Source: Actinomycetota bacterium
GTDB taxonomy: Bacteria > Actinomycetota > Thermoleophilia > Gaiellales > Gaiellaceae
Reading direction: 5' to 3'
Length of the DNA stretch: 49,858 nucleotides
Assembly: GCA_005884005.1 (NCBI GenBank)
Contig: VAWI01000062.1
Coordinates: 1-49,858, forward strand
In this document: piece by piece, positions 30,108 through 38,477 of the stretch
Position numbering within the stretch: position 1 is the first letter of the stretch
Layout of the letters: each line of letters opens with the position of its first letter
The notes under the pieces: generated by a model
Told to the model about the DNA's origin: nothing
Seen by the model: the letters and a program-made list of their open reading frames with translations, nothing else
The model's database searches: none
Translations under genes and position numbers: made by a program

Positions 30108-31666
30108 ACGATGACGCCGTGGCCCCCGCGGCGTGGGTCGCCGGCGGCATCGAGACTGCCGTCCTCGCGTAGCTCGACCGCAGCCGCGCCGCCGAAGTAG
30201 AGGTTTCGCCGCCGCCAGCGGACGAGCTCGTAGCCCCACTGGGTCAGCCGGTCGAGCTCGGCAGGGTCGGAGCCGCCCTCGCAATGAAGGTGCGGTTCCT
30301 CCAGATGCACGCGCGGATGGGCGATCGCCCGGCTCACATCCATCCCGTGGACGGCGACGTTGAGAACGATCTGCAGGATCGCACCGCGCAGCCGCACCGA
30401 GCCGGCGCTGCCAACCACGAAGCGCGGCCGCCCGTCGTCGAGCACAAGCGACGGCGCCATCATGCTGGTCAGGCGCCGGCCGATGGCTCGGCCCTGGTAA
30501 CGACGGCCCACGGGATTGAGGTCGTACTCGCCGAGCATGTTGTTGAGGTGGATGCCGGTGCCCGGCACGATCACGCCGGAGCCGGAGCCGTTCGAGGCAG
30601 TGAGCGAGGCGGCGTTGCCGGCCGCGTCGACGACGGAGATGTGGGTCGTCCCGGGGGCGCCGACGGGCTCGGCCCGACCGGCCTCGCGGGCTTCGATCCG
30701 CTTTGCAGCGGCGTCCACACCGGAGAAGAGGCGCTTTGCGAGACCGCCGCGATAGAGGTCGCTCGTGAAGCTGCCGCCGCGAGCGCGTGTCTGCTCTCGC
30801 ATCACCTCGGCCACGCGCGACATCGCCTCAGCGCTCCCGGGCGGCCCTCCGATGCCGAGCCGCGACACGAGGTGGAGCGCGTAGGCGATCAGGATTCCAC
30901 CGGACGACGGCGGCGGATTCGAGACGAACTCGTGGCCGTCGAACGAGCTGCGGATCGGGCGCCGCGAGATGACCCGGTATTCGGCCAGATCCTTCTCCGT
31001 CAGGCTGCCGCCCTCTGCGCGAACGTGCTCGCTGATGCGCCGGCCCAGCTCGCCGCTGTAGAAAAGTGCCGCGCCGTGCTCTGCGAGCTGCTCGAGCGTG
31101 GCGGCGAGGTCGTGCATCACAAGCCGATCGCCGGCAACGAGGCGGATGTCCTCTGGACCGAAGATCTCGCGGCCGTCTTCCGTATGCCGCAGGATCACGT
31201 CGAGGATCGCGTGCAGGAAGGCTTGCGGTTTCGTCAGCTCATGACCTTCGCGCGCGACCGCGATCGCGGGCTCGAGCAAGCGCCGCCACGGCAGCGTCGC
31301 GTACGCGCGGTGCGCGGCCTCGAGCCCTGCGACCGCTCCGGGAACAGCGCAGGAGGCGGCGCCGATCCGGAAGACCTGCGAAGCGCCCCGGTCGAACTCC
31401 ACGTCGACCGCCTCCATTTCGCGGGGTGGGCCGGCGAGCCGCTGGCCGGGAATCGCGGTGAAGAAGTCGTGCAATCGCACCCGCCCGGTCGACGACGCAC
31501 GGACGAGCAGGAAGCCACCCCCGCCGGGGCTGGTGAGCGTGCTCTCCGTGACCCACGACATGCACGCGGCGGCAATGCACGCATCGACCGCGTTCCCGCC
31601 TTCGCGCAGCACCTCGGCGCCCGCCTCGGCGGTGAGCGTGTGCCCGGCCGCCACCGCGCCCCTCAT
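30104..31666 (-). CDS. Gamma-glutamyltransferase family protein
   Basis: 520 residues. GGT precursors self-cleave before a Thr; here GAPGTTHISVVDAAGN contains the expected Thr-Thr, followed by ASLTASNGSGSGVIVPGTGIHLNNML and the substrate loop RRLTSMMAPSLVL. The N-terminus begins at AAGHTLTAEAGAEVLREGGN with no signal peptide, whereas many GGTs are exported, so a cytoplasmic location is likely. Glutathione is not expected in this phylum; the substrate may be another gamma-glutamyl compound. TACCCT lies 6 nt before the ATG. It leads the run GNAT-DedA-HD-GYP-macrodomain. Confidence 0.9.
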   Translation of the reverse strand: MRGAVAAGHTLTAEAGAEVLREGGNAVDACIAAACMSWVTESTLTSPGGGGFLLVRASSTGRVRLHDFFTAIPGQRLAGPPREMEAVDVEFDRGASQVFRIGAASCAVPGAVAGLEAAHRAYATLPWRRLLEPAIAVAREGHELTKPQAFLHAILDVILRHTEDGREIFGPEDIRLVAGDRLVMHDLAATLEQLAEHGAALFYSGELGRRISEHVRAEGGSLTEKDLAEYRVISRRPIRSSFDGHEFVSNPPPSSGGILIAYALHLVSRLGIGGPPGSAEAMSRVAEVMREQTRARGGSFTSDLYRGGLAKRLFSGVDAAAKRIEAREAGRAEPVGAPGTTHISVVDAAGNAASLTASNGSGSGVIVPGTGIHLNNMLGEYDLNPVGRRYQGRAIGRRLTSMMAPSLVLDDGRPRFVVGSAGSVRLRGAILQIVLNVAVHGMDVSRAIAHPRVHLEEPHLHCEGGSDPAELDRLTQWGYELVRWRRRNLYFGGAAAVELREDGSLDAAGDPRRGGHGVIV

Positions 31667-31672
31667 ACCCCA

Positions 31673-31678
31673 AGGGTA
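31673..31678 (-). promoter_or_regulatory. -10 element TACCCT, leaderless promoter of the GGT operon
   Basis: TACCCT ends 6 nt before the ATG at 31666. Confidence 0.4.
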
Positions 31679-31729
31679 ACGGCCTCACCAGGCGGGAAAG
31701 CAATGCGCCAGGAGAGCCGCCGCCGCCGT

Positions 31730-31735
31730 TATCGT
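31730..31735 (+). promoter_or_regulatory. -10 element TATCGT, leaderless promoter of the large membrane protein
   Basis: TATCGT ends 8 nt before the GTG at 31744; no ribosome site intervenes. Confidence 0.38.
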
Positions 31736-31743
31736 GCAGGCCA

Positions 31744-33360
31744 GTGCACGTTCGTAGCACCACGGTCGCGCGCGAAGCCGTGCTCTGCGCAGCGGGCGCC
31801 GCATTTTTGGCGTCGTTGCTCGTCTGGCTCGGACCGCCGGGAGCAGACTTCGCGGCGCACGCCTACCAGCGCACCGCGTTTCTCCAGCACGGCTTCGCGT
31901 TCTGGAACAACTTCTGGTACGCGGGCCGCTACAGCTTCATTACCTACAGCGTCATCTACTACCCGCTTGCCGCGCTGTTTGGAATCAAGCTCCTCGCTGT
32001 TGCCACTGTGGCGATCGCCGCGCTTGCATTCGCCGTCGTCCTCGGACGGGAGTGGGGACCAACGGCGCGCTGGTCGAGCTGGACGTTTGCCGTCGTCTGG
32101 TCGGGCATCGTCGTGTCCGGGGCCTTCCCCTTCGCCCTCGGCGCAGCGCTGGCGCTGCTTGCAATCTGGACGCTCCAGACAGGATCGCGCTGGAAGTTCG
32201 GCGTGCTCGCCGCGCTGACCGCGGCTGCAAGCCCGCTCGCGTTCCTTCTGCTCACGTTCGTCCTCGCCGGAATCGGGGTCGCGCGCTGGCGTGAGGGCCG
32301 CAAGCTGCTCGTGCCGGCGGCCATCGTCGTGGCGATGGGAGCCACCGAGGTGGTTCTCTTGCGCCTCTTCGCCGACGGCGGCCGTTATCCGTTCTCGTGG
32401 CAGGAGTTGCTGGCAGCCTGCGTCTTCTGCCTACTCGGCGCTGCACTGACTTGGCGTGTCGACGGCGCTCGGCCTCTCCGCTGGCTGTTCATCGTCTACC
32501 TCGGCGCCTGCCTGGCTGCTTTTGTGGTTCCCTCGTCCCTCGGCGAGAACGTCGACCGGCTGCGGTACGTCGCGGTCCCGGTGGCGGTGCTCGCCCTGTC
32601 GCTCCGGCACTGGCGGCCTTTGCCGGTCGCGGCCATCACGCTCGCGCTGGCGGCTTCGTGGAACGTCACGCCACTCGCCTTCAGCTTTGTCAAGACATCC
32701 GAGGACCCAGCTTCGGCCCGGGCGTACTGGCAGCCGGCAATCGACTACCTGCATCGCCACCTGACCTTGTCGTATCGCGTCGAAGCGGTCGATACCGCTG
32801 GACACTGGGACGCCGTCTACCTACCCGGCGCCGGCATCCCGCTCGCGAGAGGCTGGTTCCGCCAGAACGACTACCCCCAGAACCGTCTCCTCTACAGCGA
32901 CGACGGACTCGCCCGTGGCGCGTATCTGTCCTGGCTGCGCTCGCTCGGGATCCGGTACGTCGTCCTCACCGACGCACCCCCGGACTACAGCGCACAGGCC
33001 GAGGCGAAGCTGCTGCGGACCGGCCGATCAGGCCTGACGAGGGTGATGAAGACGAAGCACCTGAGCATCTACGCGGTTCCGTCGCCCCGGCCGCTGATCA
33101 CCGGCCCCAGCCCGGCCGCCGTCGTCCGTCTGACCGAGACGCAGGTGACGGTACGAGCGACCGAAGCCGGCACGTACCGGCTCGCGATCCGCTACTCGCC
33201 GTACTGGCTGGCCTCGACCGGATGCCTCGACCCGGGCAAAGACTCCATGATCCGGCTGCGGATACCCGCACCAGGCACGGTGCAGTTGAGCATCCACGTC
33301 AACGCTCGCCGCGCTCTGGCGGCCTTCGCCGGGCAGCGACCTCAGACCTGCTCGGGCTGA
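31744..33360 (+). CDS. Multi-pass membrane protein, GT-C glycosyltransferase-like
   Basis: 538 residues. About ten hydrophobic helices fill residues 10-315; a soluble extracytoplasmic part follows (about 320-538) with an RQNDYP motif and a beta-rich end. The first loop has GADFAAHAYQRTAFLQHGF and FWYAGRYSFITYSVIYYPL, recalling the acidic first-loop of GT-C enzymes that use polyprenyl-phosphate sugars. The family is seen in Actinobacteria as an unnamed integral membrane protein. Assignment to glycosyl transfer is inference. It converges on the ftsZ region through a duplicated hairpin segment. Confidence 0.65.
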   Translation: MHVRSTTVAREAVLCAAGAAFLASLLVWLGPPGADFAAHAYQRTAFLQHGFAFWNNFWYAGRYSFITYSVIYYPLAALFGIKLLAVATVAIAALAFAVVLGREWGPTARWSSWTFAVVWSGIVVSGAFPFALGAALALLAIWTLQTGSRWKFGVLAALTAAASPLAFLLLTFVLAGIGVARWREGRKLLVPAAIVVAMGATEVVLLRLFADGGRYPFSWQELLAACVFCLLGAALTWRVDGARPLRWLFIVYLGACLAAFVVPSSLGENVDRLRYVAVPVAVLALSLRHWRPLPVAAITLALAASWNVTPLAFSFVKTSEDPASARAYWQPAIDYLHRHLTLSYRVEAVDTAGHWDAVYLPGAGIPLARGWFRQNDYPQNRLLYSDDGLARGAYLSWLRSLGIRYVVLTDAPPDYSAQAEAKLLRTGRSGLTRVMKTKHLSIYAVPSPRPLITGPSPAAVVRLTETQVTVRATEAGTYRLAIRYSPYWLASTGCLDPGKDSMIRLRIPAPGTVQLSIHVNARRALAAFAGQRPQTCSG

Positions 33361-33383
33361 GCCCGCGACCTTACGGTTGCACA

Positions 33384-33604
33384 AGGCGGCGCTTGCCGCC
33401 GCCGGCCGAAGAGGGCTCGCCGACATGGCGGCGAGCCCGTAAACCCGGCAGCGCGATGCACGCGACAACTCGCTGTGGTTACTACGTCTGCACTAGGCGG
33501 CGCTTGCCGCCGCCGGCCGAAGAGGGCTCGCCGACATGGCGGCGAGCCCGCTAAACCCGGAGCGCGAGGCACGCGACAACTCGCTGTGGTTACTACGTCT
33601 GCAG
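33384..33604. repeat. Two tandem 111-bp units at the ftsZ 3' end
   Basis: Units at 33384-33494 and 33495-33604 are nearly identical, with a few substitutions and balanced one-base indels. Each ends (plus orientation) with ACTACGTCTGCA, which in the second unit is the stop and last codons of ftsZ. Each unit has two hairpins: GGCGGCG/CGCCGCC, and GGGCTCGCCG/CGGCGAGCCC followed on the minus strand by TCTTC. It probably serves as a doubled terminator for ftsZ and for the convergent membrane-protein gene. Confidence 0.75.
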
Positions 33605-34948
33605 AAAGCTCGGAGGCTCGAGCGAGTCTTCGGAGAGCGGCCGCTCGCCGAAGACACGCTGCCGAGCGCCCTGGAAGCCGAAGCCCGTCGCGATCACCGT
33701 CACCCAGACCTGGCCGGTGAGCCGCTCGTCGACCGTGGCGCCGAAGATGATGTTCGTGTCGTCCGTGGATGCCGAGCGAATCACCTCGGCCGCCTCGTTG
33801 ACCTCGTAGAGCGACAGATCGTCGCCACCGGCGATCGAGAGCAGGATGCCCTTTGCACCCAGGATCTGTTGGTCGATCAACGGGGAGCGGAGCGCCCGCT
33901 CGGCCGCCTCGCGCGCGCGGTTCTCGCTGGTCGAGAAGCCGATTCCCATCAGGGCCGTTCCGGCCTCCTTCATGATCGTCCGAACGTCGGCGAAATCGAG
34001 GTTGATCAGGCCCGGCAGGGTGATCAGGTCGCAGATGCCCTGGACACCCTGACGCAGCACGTCGTCGGCGATCCGGAAGGCGTCCAGCATCGAGGTCGAC
34101 TTGTCGAGCACCTCCAGCAGCCGCTCGTTCGGGATCACGATCACGGTGTCGCAATTGCGGCGAAGCTCTTCGACGCCGTGCTCGGCGGTGCCGCGCCGGC
34201 GCGTGCCCTCGAATCGGAACGGCGTCGTCACGATCCCAACCGTCAGCGCACCGAGCTCGCGCGCGATTCTCGCGACCACGGGGGCCGCTCCGGAGCCGGT
34301 GCCGCCGCCCTCGCCCGCGGTGACGAAGACCATGTCTGAGCCTCGGAGCGCGTTCTTGATCTGGTCGTAGGACTCCTCGGCGGCGCTCCGCCCCAGATCC
34401 GCATCGGCGCCGGAGCCGAGGCCTTCGGTCAGCTCTCGGCCGATGTGGATCTTGACCGGGGCATCGCTCATTCGAAGCTGTTGGATGTCGGTGTTGACGG
34501 CGACAAACTCGACCTGCGCCAGCCCGGCGTCGATCATCCGGTCGAGTGCGTTCAGGCCGGCCCCGCCGACTCCGACCACCTTGATGACGGCCAGGTAGGC
34601 GGCGGTTTCGCCACGAGGGACGCGATGAAGTCTCGGGGCCTGCTCCGGGAGCGGCTGCAGCATTGGCGGCGGCTCGGGAACCGGTTCGAGGTGGACCGGC
34701 TCGGGTTCGGGTTCGGGTTCAGGCTCAGGCTCGGGCTCGGGGTCTGGCACAGCCGCCACGGGAGCTTCCTCCTGCGCCCCCCGTGCGAACTCGGGAACGT
34801 GCTCGACCGTCTCTTCCTGCGGCTCCGCCGCCTCCGGCGGGGATGCGGCCTCTGGCTCGCCCTTACCAGCCTGTTTCTGGGCAGCCTCGGTCGCGCGGAA
34901 GAGCTCCGCGAGCGGGCCTTCACGCATGCTCGCGCGGCGCCGCGCCAT
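33593..34948 (-). CDS. ftsZ: FtsZ-family tubulin GTPase with long N-terminal disordered extension
   Basis: 451 residues. Cell-division GTPase fold from about residue 118: [29 protein letters not shown], the tubulin signature [15 protein letters not shown] (GTGSG where FtsZ usually has GTGTG), [11 protein letters not shown] and the T7 loop [11 protein letters not shown]. The C-terminus ends [16 protein letters not shown], a conserved FtsZ tail peptide. Residues 1-117 are a disordered Glu/Pro-rich region (eight EP dipeptides near 71-84) beginning with a possible helix [16 protein letters not shown]. By contrast the linker between core and C-terminal peptide is under 20 residues. AAGGAGG 6 nt before ATG 34948 fixes the start and proves the extension is translated. 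It overlaps parA by 29 nt. It may be a second FtsZ, since division-cluster neighbours are absent. Confidence 0.9.
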   Translation of the reverse strand: MARRRASMREGPLAELFRATEAAQKQAGKGEPEAASPPEAAEPQEETVEHVPEFARGAQEEAPVAAVPDPEPEPEPEPEPEPEPVHLEPVPEPPPMLQPLPEQAPRLHRVPRGETAAYLAVIKVVGVGGAGLNALDRMIDAGLAQVEFVAVNTDIQQLRMSDAPVKIHIGRELTEGLGSGADADLGRSAAEESYDQIKNALRGSDMVFVTAGEGGGTGSGAAPVVARIARELGALTVGIVTTPFRFEGTRRRGTAEHGVEELRRNCDTVIVIPNERLLEVLDKSTSMLDAFRIADDVLRQGVQGICDLITLPGLINLDFADVRTIMKEAGTALMGIGFSTSENRAREAAERALRSPLIDQQILGAKGILLSIAGGDDLSLYEVNEAAEVIRSASTDDTNIIFGATVDERLTGQVWVTVIATGFGFQGARQRVFGERPLSEDSLEPPSFLQT

Positions 34949-35753
34949 TGAGAACCTCCTTCGCGAGCTCGCGGTAGGCGTCTGCAGCGCTACCTGTTGG
35001 GTCGTACTTGAGCACCGAGCTGCCCTTCACGGGCGCCTCGGCGTAGCGGATCGTCTTGCGGATCCTCGTCCCGAAGACGAGATCGCCGAAATTCTCCTCC
35101 AGAATCTCGACGGCCTCGCGCGAGTGCAGCGTGCGCTTGTCGTACATCGTCGGCAGGATCCCCTCGATCCCGACCTCGGGATTCAGGTTCTCGCGGATCA
35201 TCGAGAGCGTGTTCTCGAGCTGGACGAGACCTCGCAGCGAGAGATACTCGCACTGCACCGGCACGATCACGCCGTTGGAGGCGACGAGCGCGTTGATCGT
35301 CAGGAGTCCGAGCGAAGGCGGCGTGTCGATCAGGACGTAGTTGTAGTTGTCCTTCACCGGCGCGAGCGCCTTCTCGAGCGCCCGCTCGCGTCCAATCATG
35401 CTCGAGAGCGCAAGCTCGGCGCCGGCAAGATCGATCGACGAAACGGCGAGATCGACCTCCTGGTGATGGATCACCTCGGTGATCGGAACCCGGTGCACGA
35501 GCACGTCGAACATCGAGCGCTCGATCGAGTCCGGATTCAGGCCCTGGCTCATGGTCAGGTTGCCCTGCGGATCGAGGTCGACGAGGAGTACCTTCATTCC
35601 CTGCTCGGAGAAGGCGACGCCCAGGTTCAGCGCCGTCGTCGTCTTGGCGACGCCGCCCTTTTGGTTGGCGAAGGCGATGACCCTCCCCAGAGTGGCTCCT
35701 TTCGAGATGTCGTCCCGGGTTCCCGGTCGCGGAAGCAGGCGTGCCAGCCCCAT
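34920..35753 (-). CDS. parA: ParA/Soj family chromosome-partitioning ATPase
   Basis: 277 residues. Deviant Walker [18 protein letters not shown] with the signature Lys at about residue 33, Walker A' [13 protein letters not shown], Walker [14 protein letters not shown], and [15 protein letters not shown] typical of Soj/ParA. The N-terminal 20 residues before the P-loop are an extension. No ParB lies next to it. Instead it is followed, with overlap, by the FtsZ-family gene, so it might position FtsZ (as MipZ or orphan ParA-like ATPases do) as well as the chromosome; this is inference. An inverted repeat covers its start codon and ribosome site. Confidence 0.9.
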   Translation of the reverse strand: MGLARLLPRPGTRDDISKGATLGRVIAFANQKGGVAKTTTALNLGVAFSEQGMKVLLVDLDPQGNLTMSQGLNPDSIERSMFDVLVHRVPITEVIHHQEVDLAVSSIDLAGAELALSSMIGRERALEKALAPVKDNYNYVLIDTPPSLGLLTINALVASNGVIVPVQCEYLSLRGLVQLENTLSMIRENLNPEVGIEGILPTMYDKRTLHSREAVEILEENFGDLVFGTRIRKTIRYAEAPVKGSSVLKYDPTGSAADAYRELAKEVLNGAAPREHA

Positions 35754-35775
35754 CAGACCCTTTCTTTCGTCTGAT
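35752..35775 (-). promoter_or_regulatory. Hairpin over the parA ribosome site
   Basis: ATCAGAC and GTCTGAT form a 7-bp stem. On the minus strand the loop holds the purine-rich GAAAGAAAGG ribosome site, and the 3' arm includes the ATG. AACCC-GATAA-A-GGGTT lies just upstream. Folding would hide the start; alternatively it is a protein-binding site. Confidence 0.35.
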
Positions 35776-36011
35776 AGTAGCCGAACCCTTTATCGGGTTA
35801 AATGCAGGCGTTTTCCATTGGCGGCAAGGCGGCTGTCCCAGTAGCCGGGATTAGCGGCCGGCGCCGCGCGTGTCGGCGCGGCCTTTTGGCCGGCATCGCA
35901 AGCGACGCCTTGGTGCAGCGGTTTTTTTGTTAATTCAGGAACTGGGGCGTGCCCTCACCCGAATTTGGCTTATAGATCATTCGGCGGGCTGAGACGGCAT
36001 CGCGAGCGACG
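35776..36011. other. Intergenic region upstream of parA with repeat-flanked AT-rich segment
   Basis: No gene. GCGCCG/CGGCGC at about 35861-35879, followed by GGCCTTTT, is a plus-strand hairpin. The segment 35910-35994 is visibly richer in A and T than its surroundings and is flanked by two near-identical 19-bp repeats. Confidence 0.5.
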
Positions 36012-36013
36012 CT
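35891..36013. repeat. Two 19-bp direct repeats, the second on the cupin stop codon
   Basis: CGGCATCGCAAGCGACGCC (35891-35909) and CGGCATCGCGAGCGACGCT (35995-36013) differ at 2 of 19 positions. Each is itself an imperfect palindrome (GGCATCGC..GCGACGCC). The right copy ends inside the stop codon of the bicupin gene. Confidence 0.5.
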
Positions 36014-36950
36014 ATTCCTCCTCCCCATCCCAGTAGTCGAGGCGCTCCGCTCTGATCATTACGCCGACGCCGCGGAAGTAGGTCTTGTTCGACCGCGGGT
36101 AGTACGCGATGTCGTTCGGCTTGCGGGTGCCGTACGCGAGCATGGTCAGGCCGTCGTCGCCGGCTCGGAAGGAGTGCGCCACGCGTGTTGCAGCCGGCCG
36201 TGCGACGACGTGACCGCGACGGACCGCGTGCTCCTTGTCCCCGAGCATCACCGTTCCGGTCCCGTCGAGGACGACGAATATTTCTTCCTCAGCCGAATGG
36301 CAGTGCGGCGGGCAGCTGAGCATCCCGGCCTCCACGCGGTTGTAGTTGATGCCCGTGAGCACCGAGCCGGCGGCGATCCCGAGGTCGCGGCCGTGGACGA
36401 GCACGTCGCCGCGGCCCCAATCCTCCTCGTCGAGCTCGTCGATGTTGACGATCCGCGGTGGCCGCGGACTCGGCTTCGGCAGCTCTGGATCGCCGAGCGC
36501 GAGCTCCTGCGTCCATTGGTGCGTTCCGATCATCTCGGCCCAGAGCATCCCGATTCGACCTGCCTTCAAGCGAGGAAAGAACGCGTACTCGGCCCTGGCA
36601 CGCGTGCCGAACGCCAGGTATTCGATGCCCTCCGGACCCGCGACCACCGAATGCGCCTCAGCGCCCGCGAGGTGGACGAGGCAGTCGCCGACTCGGGTCT
36701 CGTAGGTCGTCTCGCCGTCGCCGTCGTCCTGCCACGAGAGGCCCGAGCCTTCGAGCACGAAGAAGATCTCCTCCTCGCTGCCTTCCATGTGCAGCGGGGT
36801 CGAGCGCGCATTCGGGTCGACCTGGACGCGCTTGACTCCGACCGTGACGCTACCGGCGGCTCTGCCGAGATCGGTCCAAGTCGATCGGAACGCGCCCTCG
36901 TCGGCGCGAAAACCCTCGACGTCGGCCCAGTGCACTACCTGCTCGGACAC
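36012..36950 (-). CDS. Bicupin protein
   Basis: 312 residues with two cupin barrels. Domain 1 has TPLHMEGSEEEIFFVLEG at about 51-68; domain 2 has PPHCHSAEEEIFVVLDG at about 215-231, with GHVVARPA as the second cupin motif. Domain 2 keeps the His-x-His-x(4)-Glu metal set; domain 1 has only one His in the motif, so the domains are probably not equal. Substrate unknown; cupins of this size include dioxygenases and isomerases. TAGATT lies 6 nt before the GTG start. Last gene of the lhr-nei run, 9 bp after the 71-aa gene. Confidence 0.85.
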   Translation of the reverse strand: MSEQVVHWADVEGFRADEGAFRSTWTDLGRAAGSVTVGVKRVQVDPNARSTPLHMEGSEEEIFFVLEGSGLSWQDDGDGETTYETRVGDCLVHLAGAEAHSVVAGPEGIEYLAFGTRARAEYAFFPRLKAGRIGMLWAEMIGTHQWTQELALGDPELPKPSPRPPRIVNIDELDEEDWGRGDVLVHGRDLGIAAGSVLTGINYNRVEAGMLSCPPHCHSAEEEIFVVLDGTGTVMLGDKEHAVRRGHVVARPAATRVAHSFRAGDDGLTMLAYGTRKPNDIAYYPRSNKTYFRGVGVMIRAERLDYWDGEEE

Positions 36951-36956
36951 ACCTCG

Positions 36957-36962
36957 AATCTA
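36957..36962 (-). promoter_or_regulatory. -10 element TAGATT upstream of the bicupin gene
   Basis: TAGATT ends 6 nt before the GTG at 36950; it overlaps the end of the 71-aa gene. Confidence 0.42.
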
Positions 36963-37175
36963 CGCCACGGGCGCTGCGCCTGCATCGTGCGCCTGGCGAC
37001 AGCGCTCGAGCGCATCGACAGTGAGCTCGGTGCCTTCGCGTTCCGTCTCGAGCCATGCCTCCCCCTCGCGCAGCAGCTCGCGGACCTCGGCGAGCAGCTG
37101 CTTGGGCCCCGCGCCCTCGCGCTCGAGCGCCTCGATCCGGTCGAGCCGGTGCATGACTGCCCGTGCTTCGTCCAC
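36960..37175 (-). CDS. Small helical protein of unknown function (71 aa)
   Basis: 71 residues, nearly all charged helix (HRLDRIEALEREGAGPKQLL, EVRELLREGEAWLETERE), ending in a His/Ala segment. TACGTT lies 6 nt before the GTG start, which supports it as a real gene. It sits between the unknown 413-aa gene and the bicupin in the lhr-nei run. No family was recognised. Confidence 0.6.
   Translation of the reverse strand: MDEARAVMHRLDRIEALEREGAGPKQLLAEVRELLREGEAWLETEREGTELTVDALERCRQAHDAGAAPVA
37082..37087 (-). other. Helical coding segment of the 71-aa gene (no site)
   Basis: Listed only to state that no promoter-like box was seen inside the 71-aa gene here; the -10 of that gene is at 37182-37187. 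Confidence 0.1.
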
Positions 37176-37181
37176 GTGCCG

Positions 37182-37187
37182 AACGTA
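37182..37187 (-). promoter_or_regulatory. -10 element TACGTT, leaderless promoter of the 71-aa gene
   Basis: TACGTT ends 6 nt before the GTG at 37175, in the 52-bp gap after the 413-aa gene. Confidence 0.42.
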
Positions 37188-37227
37188 GCCGCTGAAAGCA
37201 GACCGGAGAGGGTCGGCTTTGTGACGA

Positions 37228-38469
37228 TTACGCGACAGCCGTGAGAAAGCCCGTCGGCCGCGCGCGCAGCCCTAGAAGCGACTCGTCGAGCGCAACCACT
37301 AGTGCGGCCCGATCGCCGTGGAGCAGCGTCTCGACGAGCGCGCGCCGGACCGCGTCCAGCGTCGACGGTTTCGCGGGCTCTCCGGCGACAAGCGCGCGCA
37401 GGCGTTCGAGGTGGTCGGCGCGGTCGCGCGCGGTCTCGCCCAGCAGAAGCGCTGTTCGGACCGTGGCCGCCCAGAGGCCGTCGGCGCCGCCGAGGAGCGC
37501 GGTCAGCGCCTCGCGGAGCTGCTCCGAACGGAAGGGCTCGGTCGCGAAGAGCGAGAGCTCCCAGCGGTCGAGCGCCTCGGCGAGCTCGGGGTCTTCGTCG
37601 GCAGTAGAGATCCGTTCGAGCAGTTCGCCGGCGAGGTTGCCGCGGAAGGAGTCGAGCCGCGAGGCCTCGCCCGGCGGCTGGGTCGCTGCAATCGGCAGCA
37701 CCGTGCGGATCCCGTAGGGCCGCCAGTCAAGCCGCTCGAAGAGGACGGGCCCTGCGGCGACGGCAGCCGCAGTTGCCAGCCGGAGCGCGGTGACGGCGTC
37801 GGCGAACTCGGCAGGCGCGTCCGGCGGCGCGGTCTCGGCCGCAACGAGCGGTCGCTCGAGCTCGAGCACGCAGACGCGATCTGGCTCGCGGCCAAAGGCC
37901 GGTGGCAGCAGCCGTGCCGCATCCGGCCACGAAGCTGCGAGCTCTCCGGCCGCCGCAACGCGAACGCGGATTCCCCGACCGAGCTCGATCTGGCTGCCGG
38001 CGCCAAGCCCGATCAGCGGGGCGACCGCCGCATACGCTCGGCGGCTGCCGAAGAGCGAGCGCTCGAGCTCGCCGTAGACTCGGTCGAAGACCTCGTCGTT
38101 CCAATCGAATCCGCCGCAGTGCTCGGCGACCGTCGTTAGGAGAGGGAGCAAGACGGTGCGGATCAAAGCGCCGTTGTCGCTCCCCTCGCCTCCTGCGTGC
38201 GCGCGGGCAAATATCGCCGCGGCGGGCTCGCGGCGCAGCTCCTCGAGCGCGGTCAATGCGTCAGGGAGCGCCGCCAGGCGACCGGCGCGGGCCTCGACGT
38301 AGCCGCCGACGAGCGGCCGGTACTCGTAGAGGGGCCGCTTGCCGCCGTCGTGCTCCTCGAACGAGAACTGAATCTCCGCACCCGCCTCGACCTCCTGCGC
38401 CAGCAGGGCGAAGCTCGCGAGCCCGAAGAGACGCAGCGAACGATAAAGGTGCGGGGCGCGTACGGCCAC
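37228..38469 (-). CDS. Unknown 413-aa protein in the lhr-nei operon
   Basis: 413 residues from GTG 38469, 8 bp after the nei stop; the frame is open further upstream, but that part overlaps nei and has wrong-frame composition. The N-terminus (APHLYRSLRLFGLASFALLA, then EIQFSFEEHDGGKRPLYEYR) is unlike any domain I know. The centre mixes helices and short strands. The C-terminal third is helical with EALDRWELSLFATEPFRSEQL, ADGLWAATVRTALLLGETARDR and LDAVRRALVETLLHGDRAALVVAL. That end resembles helical HEPN-like bundles only in general shape. There are no signal peptide or membrane segments. Conservation of the position behind lhr-nei would suggest a repair role; that is untested. Confidence 0.7.
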   Translation of the reverse strand: MAVRAPHLYRSLRLFGLASFALLAQEVEAGAEIQFSFEEHDGGKRPLYEYRPLVGGYVEARAGRLAALPDALTALEELRREPAAAIFARAHAGGEGSDNGALIRTVLLPLLTTVAEHCGGFDWNDEVFDRVYGELERSLFGSRRAYAAVAPLIGLGAGSQIELGRGIRVRVAAAGELAASWPDAARLLPPAFGREPDRVCVLELERPLVAAETAPPDAPAEFADAVTALRLATAAAVAAGPVLFERLDWRPYGIRTVLPIAATQPPGEASRLDSFRGNLAGELLERISTADEDPELAEALDRWELSLFATEPFRSEQLREALTALLGGADGLWAATVRTALLLGETARDRADHLERLRALVAGEPAKPSTLDAVRRALVETLLHGDRAALVVALDESLLGLRARPTGFLTAVA

Positions 38470-38477
38470 GCGTACCC

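Noticed and set aside
29571..30284. N-terminally extended GNAT of 227 residues
   Set aside because: The extra 59 residues are Arg/Pro-rich shadow of GGT; GTG 30107 overlaps the GGT stop as GTGA and matches the usual GNAT start.
35776..35890. c-di-GMP or other known riboswitch upstream of parA
   Set aside because: Only G/C-rich hairpins were seen; no conserved riboswitch core could be recognised.
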